Below are positions 62,901-64,000 of a stretch of DNA of 64,000 bases, piece by piece (the stretch's first letter is position 1; the number at the start of each line of letters is the position of its first letter). The stretch comes from Aquila chrysaetos chrysaetos (lineage: Eukaryota > Chordata > Aves > Accipitriformes > Accipitridae): assembly GCF_900496995.4 (NCBI RefSeq), contig NC_044030.1, positions 74,380,687 through 74,444,686 of the forward strand, read 5' to 3'. The position numbers and the translations under genes are program-made. Under the pieces are notes generated by a model. The model was not told the DNA's origin and ran no database searches. It saw only the letters and a program-made list of their open reading frames with translations.

Positions 62901-63229
62901 TTAAGGTCTGGATGCTTCAAATAATCTTGGAATTTTTTTCTGTAAATTACGGTAAAAATAATTTTGGTGTTAAAGGCATTTAGAATGCCACATAAAAAAT
63001 ACAAAATACTAATATTAATGTAATAAGCTGCTGTTTCTACTCACCTAATGTCTGCTAAGTAATAAATCACAGAGTGCTGTTCATCCCTTAGACATCTAAG
63101 TATAGTTTTGATGGTATTCATATATGCATGTTCTACCATTTCCCAGTAAGGTACTAAAAAATCAGGTATTTCCTGTGAATTTTTCAAAACATCAAAATTA
63201 ATTGATATATTTCTTGGGAACCCATTTAG
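20845..63229 (-). CDS. SPEF2: SPEF2, 3' half of gene (15 exons, 778 codons)
   Basis: Sperm flagellar protein 2 is a large scaffold of the axonemal central-pair apparatus (C1b projection; the algal relative is CPC1). It is needed for sperm tail formation and normal ciliary beating and is reported to bind IFT20. I recognise it from several blocks recalled from the family: [14 protein letters not shown] in exon 4, LWDIC...EEAEQER in exon 3, [16 protein letters not shown] in exon 9 and DWRRFLL...PWPMP in exon 11. Fifteen exons with GT/AG borders join in phase: lengths 185, 139, 138, 161, 184, 166, 123, 139, 230, 107, 183, 93, 174, 189 and 123 sum to 2334 bases with no stop. The usual protein is about 1,800 residues, so this is the C-terminal 40-45 percent. 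The CH and adenylate-kinase-like parts lie upstream, outside the window. The terminal exon was not found. Exon numbers here are local to this window. The gene assignment rests on recalled family sequence, not on a database search. Confidence 0.9.
21098..21286 (-). CDS. SPEF2: SPEF2 window exon 14
   Basis: The acceptor is attttcttag|GGTTTTCC and the donor is GATAAG|gtaggc. There are 63 codons, phase 0 to 0. The product includes [20 protein letters not shown] and [18 protein letters not shown]. It looks less conserved than exons 11-13, but frame, borders and position fit. Confidence 0.85.
21962..22080. repeat. Short imperfect direct duplication
   Basis: Two copies of a unit of about 55-65 bp share actgtgtrgactaacca, then a taacaacaacaggaaa block and tgcat. 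The first copy carries an extra internal 10-bp repeat (accattaaca twice). It is in an SPEF2 intron. Offset between copies is about 65 bases. Confidence 0.75.
23353..24371 (-). mobile_element. CR1 LINE fragment
   Basis: The 3' end carries two copies of tcatagaa at 23353 and extends about 1.02 kb into the reverse-transcriptase C-terminus, ending near aggtccaggtagacaa-type sequence at 24371. The minus strand keeps readable CR1 ORF2 pieces ([20 protein letters not shown]) but the frame is broken, and three overlapping frames are needed. It lies in the SPEF2 intron between window exons 13 and 14, in sense orientation. Confidence 0.93.
25596..25769 (-). CDS. SPEF2: SPEF2 window exon 13
   Basis: There are 58 codons, phase 0 to 0. 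Two acceptors lie 11 bases apart. The downstream one (tttag) puts an in-frame stop after three codons. The upstream one (ttatag|TTTTTC, exon start 25769) gives [20 protein letters not shown] and continues [20 protein letters not shown], which is the family pattern. The donor is TGTGTG|gtaaaa. Confidence 0.9.
26443..26535 (-). CDS. SPEF2: SPEF2 window exon 12
   Basis: The acceptor is a long tttttttttaatcag|GTTGG and the donor is ATAAAG|gtaact. There are 31 codons, phase 0 to 0. The product is [20 protein letters not shown] then [11 protein letters not shown]. The family pattern LWF-G-ED...EPLP is clear. Confidence 0.92.
28036..28101. repeat. TA-rich microsatellite
   Basis: Imperfect (TA)n with interspersed ca and tg dinucleotides, including catatatatatatgtagata. 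It lies in the intron between SPEF2 window exons 11 and 12. Confidence 0.8.
28790..28972 (-). CDS. SPEF2: SPEF2 window exon 11 (degenerate EF-hand-like)
   Basis: The acceptor is ttttatag|TTACAAAAT and the donor is ATGCAG|gttata, which is weak at +3 to +6. There are exactly 61 codons. The block [19 protein letters not shown] matches the family. It is followed by a loop, [12 protein letters not shown], that keeps the central Gly and the hydrophobic position of an EF-hand but lacks the acidic ligands at positions 3 and 12. Calcium binding is therefore doubtful. Confidence 0.92.
30845..30951 (-). CDS. SPEF2: SPEF2 window exon 10
   Basis: The acceptor is ttttcttag|GTTTTATAC and the donor is CCAGAT|gtaagt. 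The 107 bases complete the Gly codon from exon 9 and end in phase 0. The product reads [20 protein letters not shown] then a [15 protein letters not shown] end. It is hydrophobic and helical, and continues the EF-hand-like half-domain begun in exon 9. Confidence 0.9.
34190..34640 (+). mobile_element. Ancient CR1/L3-like fragment (tentative)
   Basis: On the plus strand, gaaggcagcaagaatcatca, then gaggcaaggctgaaggaatt and gaaaggaagatgatgagaag follow the order of the CR1 ORF2 end (RRATKLIRG...EERLRELG...RR), with strong decay. The 61-codon frame at 34393 is a relic of it. Borders are approximate. Confidence 0.55.
35172..36034 (+). mobile_element. Solo LTR of a second ERV family, with TATA box and poly(A) signal
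   Basis: The 863-bp element starts tgtgagagacttaacg and ends ctggtcgtaaca. It is flanked by a perfect 5-bp target duplication, gtgac (35167-35171 and 36035-36039). TATAAAA is at 35497-35503, a long CT-rich tract at about 35593-35650, and AATAAA at 35930-35935. U3, R and U5 are therefore all present and oriented plus, antisense to SPEF2. There is no internal viral sequence. Confidence 0.93.
36385..36412. repeat. Short TG/TA microsatellite
   Basis: tatgtgtgtgtgtatatata, in the large SPEF2 intron just beyond the LTR. Confidence 0.8.
37506..37881 (-). CDS. hAT-derived gene, last exon (hAT dimerisation region)
   Basis: The acceptor is tgctttttag|GTTTCAG. The exon completes the Arg codon and runs 125 codons to TAG. 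It carries [20 protein letters not shown], then [20 protein letters not shown], the conserved C-terminal hAT signature, then [11 protein letters not shown] and an acidic tail ending CGSE. No AATAAA was placed immediately downstream on this strand. Confidence 0.87.
37506..40000 (-). CDS. hAT-superfamily transposase-derived gene, at least 5 exons, 5' exon missing
   Basis: A transposase-like protein of about 706 visible residues lies inside the large SPEF2 intron, in the same direction. Exons 38808-40000, 38488-38705, 38193-38401, 37982-38105 and 37506-37881 join in phase with GT/AG borders and no stop, ending in TAG at 37508-37506. In order it shows a TTF/BED-like zinc finger (FCAPC plus a late HQSSEAH pair, about 39700-39830), two SDG motifs typical of the RNase-H-like fold (about 39363-39380 and 39144-39167), a CFAHRLKL motif (about 39055-39088) and the [10 protein letters not shown] hAT C-terminal dimerisation signature (about 37740-37777). 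The length suits a full hAT transposase. The first visible exon starts at an acceptor (aattatag|CC), and its first Met is inside the zinc finger, so an upstream exon is required. I found no terminal inverted repeats. It may be an autonomous Tol2-like intron-bearing element or a domesticated host gene. The intact frame favours youth or selection. Confidence 0.85.
37982..38105 (-). CDS. hAT-derived gene, fourth visible exon
   Basis: The acceptor is ctctgttatag|AATTTGG and the donor is ATAACAG|gtaata. There are 124 bases, phase 1 in and phase 2 out. The product is a helical stretch with [19 protein letters not shown] and [13 protein letters not shown]. Confidence 0.78.
38193..38401 (-). CDS. hAT-derived gene, third visible exon
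   Basis: The acceptor is gtatctttcag|ACCTGG and the donor is AAACAAG|gtatag. The 209 bases take one base for the Arg codon and leave in phase 1. The product includes [20 protein letters not shown] and [20 protein letters not shown]. Confidence 0.82.
38488..38705 (-). CDS. hAT-derived gene, second visible exon
   Basis: The acceptor is attgatttccag|ATTGAAAG, with a good tract. The donor is CAAACAAG|gtctgg, a valid GT but weak at +3 to +6. The 218 bases run phase 0 to phase 2. The product contains [19 protein letters not shown] and [20 protein letters not shown], helical sequence of the type inserted into hAT catalytic domains. Confidence 0.8.
38808..40000 (-). CDS. hAT-derived gene, first visible exon (zinc finger and transposase core)
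   Basis: The acceptor is aaattatag|CCATAAGAG and the donor is CTGAGTAAG|gtaaat. The 1193 bases are 2 + 397 codons, all open, ending in phase 0. A basic, Ser-rich leader precedes the zinc finger that starts near GIMFCAPC. The middle carries SDGVTD and FGSDGTDV, and near the 3' end CFAHRLKL followed by helical sequence. Reading through the donor reaches a stop soon after, which supports real splicing here. Confidence 0.85.
40001..47423 (-). other. SPEF2 large intron, part upstream of the hAT gene
   Basis: Holds the hairpin at 45880-46030. A 5' exon and promoter of the hAT-derived gene would be expected here if it is an independent gene, but I could not identify them. The longest minus frame (41196-41624, 142 codons) has no hAT-like or SPEF2-like sequence. 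Confidence 0.6.
45880..46030. repeat. Hairpin: 61-bp inverted repeat with 29-bp loop
   Basis: 45880-45940 and 45970-46030 are reverse complements at 56 of 61 positions by eye. The outer block aaatatcttgacttaatagt is perfect. The loop is AT-rich. It lies within the large SPEF2 intron, in unique-looking sequence. It may be a MITE-like palindrome or the stem of a structured RNA, and nothing in the sequence decides between them. Confidence 0.9.
47424..47653 (-). CDS. SPEF2: SPEF2 window exon 9
   Basis: The acceptor is acactttcacag|TGTTG and the donor is CCTAAAG|gtaag. The 230 bases enter in phase 2 and leave in phase 1. The product begins [20 protein letters not shown] and ends [20 protein letters not shown], the latter a recognisable SPEF2 block that leads into the C-terminal EF-hand-like region. 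The normal partner is exon 10, 16.5 kb away (G|GT). The same phase also fits the nested hAT exon at 40000 (G|CC). Confidence 0.93.
48735..49297 (-). mobile_element. Solo LTR, same ERV family, inverted, 3' end truncated
   Basis: Read on the minus strand it starts tgtcatggtttaacccc at 49297 and aligns along its whole length with the LTR at 3915. The last 10 or so bases of the LTR (expected tgtcctggctt on the plus strand) are missing or diverged at 48724-48735, so no target duplication can be read. It lies in the SPEF2 intron between window exons 8 and 9, in sense orientation to the gene. Confidence 0.9.
49541..49679 (-). CDS. SPEF2: SPEF2 window exon 8
   Basis: The acceptor is ctgtttaaacag|AGGTAGCC and the donor is TGTCCAG|gtaatg. 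There are 139 bases, phase 1 in and phase 2 out. The product is a helical segment with [18 protein letters not shown] then [21 protein letters not shown] second AG two bases downstream would also be a usable acceptor, but it breaks the chained phase. An inverted ERV LTR sits in the intron just downstream. Confidence 0.9.
49680..52479 (-). other. SPEF2 intron (exons 7-8)
   Basis: AT-rich unique-looking sequence plus the (AAATG)n repeat at 52214. Nothing else could be supported. Confidence 0.6.
52214..52243. repeat. (AAATG)n microsatellite
   Basis: About five aaatg units in a row, next to the 3' side of SPEF2 window exon 7. Confidence 0.9.
52480..52602 (-). CDS. SPEF2: SPEF2 window exon 7
   Basis: The acceptor is ttttcctgcag|GACCACC, a good pyrimidine tract, and the donor is CATGAAG|gtatgt. 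There are 123 bases, phase 1 in and phase 1 out. The product contains [20 protein letters not shown] followed by [11 protein letters not shown]. It is helical and charged. Confidence 0.9.
52925..53523 (-). mobile_element. CR1 LINE fragment, close relative of the 23.4-kb copy
   Basis: It starts tcatagaatcgtgtagg and is truncated at about 53523, about 600 bp in total. The minus strand retains one uninterrupted 132-codon piece of the ORF2 C-terminus (53093-53491, with [19 protein letters not shown]). It is nearly identical to the 23353 copy from about 53066 onward. It lies in the intron between SPEF2 window exons 6 and 7. Confidence 0.93.
53524..55576 (-). other. SPEF2 intron (exons 6-7), part beyond the CR1
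   Basis: No recognisable repeat or coding segment. Several 60-85 codon plus-strand frames at 54058-54911 are unsupported. Confidence 0.6.
55577..55742 (-). CDS. SPEF2: SPEF2 window exon 6 (Lys/Glu-rich linker)
   Basis: The acceptor is gtgtcaag|GTAACAGC and the donor is AAGAAAG|gtattg. The 166 bases end in phase 1. The product has a charged coiled-coil-like stretch ([17 protein letters not shown]), then a basic, probably disordered tail with repeated Lys-Asp/Lys-Lys ([19 protein letters not shown]). Lys-rich linkers of this sort are a feature I associate with the SPEF2 middle region. Confidence 0.85.
56536..56719 (-). CDS. SPEF2: SPEF2 window exon 5
   Basis: The acceptor is atttttaag|GATTCC and the donor is AATATG|gtaagg. 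The 184 bases complete the Arg codon from exon 4 and end in phase 0. The middle is low-complexity and rich in Lys, Ser and Asp, a likely disordered linker. It is followed by a helical [13 protein letters not shown] end. Confidence 0.87.
57568..57728 (-). CDS. SPEF2: SPEF2 window exon 4
   Basis: The acceptor is cttcttgag|GTTGAAG and the donor is CAAGAAG|gtagaa. The 161 bases end in phase 2. The product reads [20 protein letters not shown], then [20 protein letters not shown], then a lysine-rich end. The first block is a diagnostic SPEF2 sequence. The acceptor has a purine before the AG run but is fixed by the phase-0 end of exon 3. Confidence 0.93.
57729..60211 (-). other. SPEF2 intron (exons 3-4)
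   Basis: AT-rich unique-looking sequence. A small GC-richer patch at 59270-59470 includes short repeats of the type agtctagtctacc/cagtccagtcc. No gene. Confidence 0.6.
60212..60349 (-). CDS. SPEF2: SPEF2 window exon 3
   Basis: The acceptor is gtgttttag|GACTTAAG and the donor is CTTATGCAG|gtatgg. There are exactly 46 codons, phase 0 to phase 0. The product contains [18 protein letters not shown] followed by [20 protein letters not shown]. This block is among the ones I associate most strongly with SPEF2, and it runs directly into the exon 4 motif. Confidence 0.92.
60350..61427 (-). other. SPEF2 intron (exons 2-3), part before the LTR
   Basis: No supported feature beyond a 10-bp tandem (gtggagcttt twice, about 60416). 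The intron continues past the LTR at 61428-62018 to 62800 with nothing further recognised. Confidence 0.6.
61428..62018 (+). mobile_element. Truncated LTR of a third avian ERV family with internal tandem repeats
   Basis: It begins near gtggtgtgtcaaccttgg and continues through the tcactccccctcctcacagg and gacttcggggaatgga blocks that I recognise from a common avian LTR family. It then enters a series of related units of about 45-48 bases built around ctgctccagcatgggtccc (about 61823-62000). It stops abruptly at about 62018, short of the family's normal length. It lies in the intron between SPEF2 window exons 2 and 3. Orientation is inferred from the LTR start. Confidence 0.75.
62801..62939 (-). 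CDS. SPEF2: SPEF2 window exon 2
   Basis: The acceptor is aatttacag|AAAAAAATTCC and the donor is GTTACT|gtaagt, a strong consensus. The 139 bases take one base to complete the Arg codon left by exon 1 and end in phase 0. The product is charged and helical, with the motif [19 protein letters not shown] followed by an acidic [17 protein letters not shown] run that looks like the start of a coiled coil. Confidence 0.9.
63045..63229 (-). CDS. SPEF2: SPEF2 window exon 1
   Basis: The acceptor is gctacag before CTAAATGGG and the donor is ATTAG|gtgag. The 185 bases start in phase 0 and end in phase 2. They encode residues 1-61 of the visible fragment, including [16 protein letters not shown] and the [17 protein letters not shown] end, a mostly helical stretch. 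A pyrimidine-poor acceptor tract makes the start slightly less certain than the frame. Confidence 0.85.
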
Positions 63230-64000
63230 CTGTAGCATTAGCAAATATAAGAAAGATTATGTCATTAAATCATATTACTGATTTTTTTAAATGTATATTT
63301 CTTTTGCTTTACAGCTATTTACAACTGATCATAGACACTGCACCAACATATAGTTTATCCTGTGCATTTATTTGGAAAAAAGTGGCAGTACTCAAAATGA
63401 ATGGGAAATTCCAGCAATTCCTCCAATATCTGTGGGTTTGGATATACTCATTAACTAAGTGAAGATTACTTTAGTGAAGATAAGTACTAAGTAAGTTCTA
63501 AAGTATCAAAATTTGGTGGTACACAACTGTTCAAGCTGGTAAAAATCTAAGATGATTGTATAGTATTGCAAAAGTGATATTTGACTGACTGACTGTCATG
63601 AAGAGCAAAATAAGGCCCATGGCCAGAGGAAATCCAGCATATGCGAGCTAATTGCAGTCATGAAGGCAAAACTGGTAAATATTAGGAAAAGAATTCAGAA
63701 CAAAATACAAAGTATCATTATGCACCCTTCAAATCTACATCTCAAATACTCTACGCAGTCCCAGCTCCTGATCTCAAAAAATTTACAGTAGAACTAGAGC
63801 AGACATACAAAAGGGCAAGAATCATGACTGAATATATGAACTGCTCCACAGGAGGAGAGTTAAACAGATTATGACTGGATTGGAGAAGCAAAGCAACACT
63901 GAGCAAAATGAAGATGTAACAGACACCTGTCACATCTTAAATACCTTCAGAGGATGATTATAGAATTATTATTCATCATATCTCACAATAAAGAACAAGG
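63230..64000 (-). other. SPEF2 intron upstream of window exon 1
   Basis: No acceptor- and donor-bounded segment in the right phase was seen, so the next upstream exon should lie beyond base 64000. Confidence 0.6.

Overview
This is vertebrate, avian nuclear DNA. Three things show it: long AT-rich introns, CR1 retroposon 3' ends finishing in the bird-typical tcatagaat motif, and LTR families that I know from birds, especially Neoaves. There are no bacterial-type operons, tRNA or rRNA genes or CRISPR arrays. Most open frames of 60-150 codons here are chance frames in non-coding DNA.

The main gene is on the minus strand, about 20.8-63.2 kb. It is the 3' half of an intron-rich gene that I identify as SPEF2 (sperm flagellar protein 2, a central-pair/C1b axonemal protein). 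I could place 15 exons whose splice sites and codon phases all chain without a stop, giving 778 codons. The 5' half (CH and adenylate-kinase-like regions) lies beyond base 64000. The last exon(s) and 3' UTR should lie below base 20845, but I could not place them.

The 16.5-kb SPEF2 intron between exons 9 and 10 of my numbering (30952-47423) contains a second coding unit in the same direction, at 37506-40000. It is a hAT-superfamily transposase-derived gene of at least five exons. The reading frame is open for about 706 codons, with a TTF/BED-like zinc finger, RNase-H-like transposase motifs and a C-terminal hAT dimerisation region. Its first visible exon begins at a splice acceptor and has no Met before the zinc finger, so it needs an upstream exon. 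The phase of SPEF2 exon 9 fits it. It is therefore either an autonomous intron-bearing hAT copy, a domesticated gene with its own 5' exon, or a SPEF2-transposase fusion isoform. This is the most interesting item in the window.

The rest is repeat landscape. There are two solo LTRs of one avian ERV family (3915-4470 plus, with a 5-bp target duplication; about 48735-49297 minus). A different 863-bp solo LTR lies at 35172-36034, also with a perfect 5-bp target duplication. A truncated LTR of a third family with internal tandem repeats lies at 61428-62018. There are three recognisable CR1 fragments (9486-10255, 23353-24371, 52925-53523, all minus) and two degraded older ones. Two unexplained inverted repeats stand out: a 1.06-kb structure with arms of about 245 bp (5137-6194) and a 151-bp hairpin with 61-bp arms (45880-46030). 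A near-perfect 114-bp tandem duplication lies at 11402-11629.

Bases 1-20844 look like intergenic DNA downstream of SPEF2, apart from its missing terminal exon(s).
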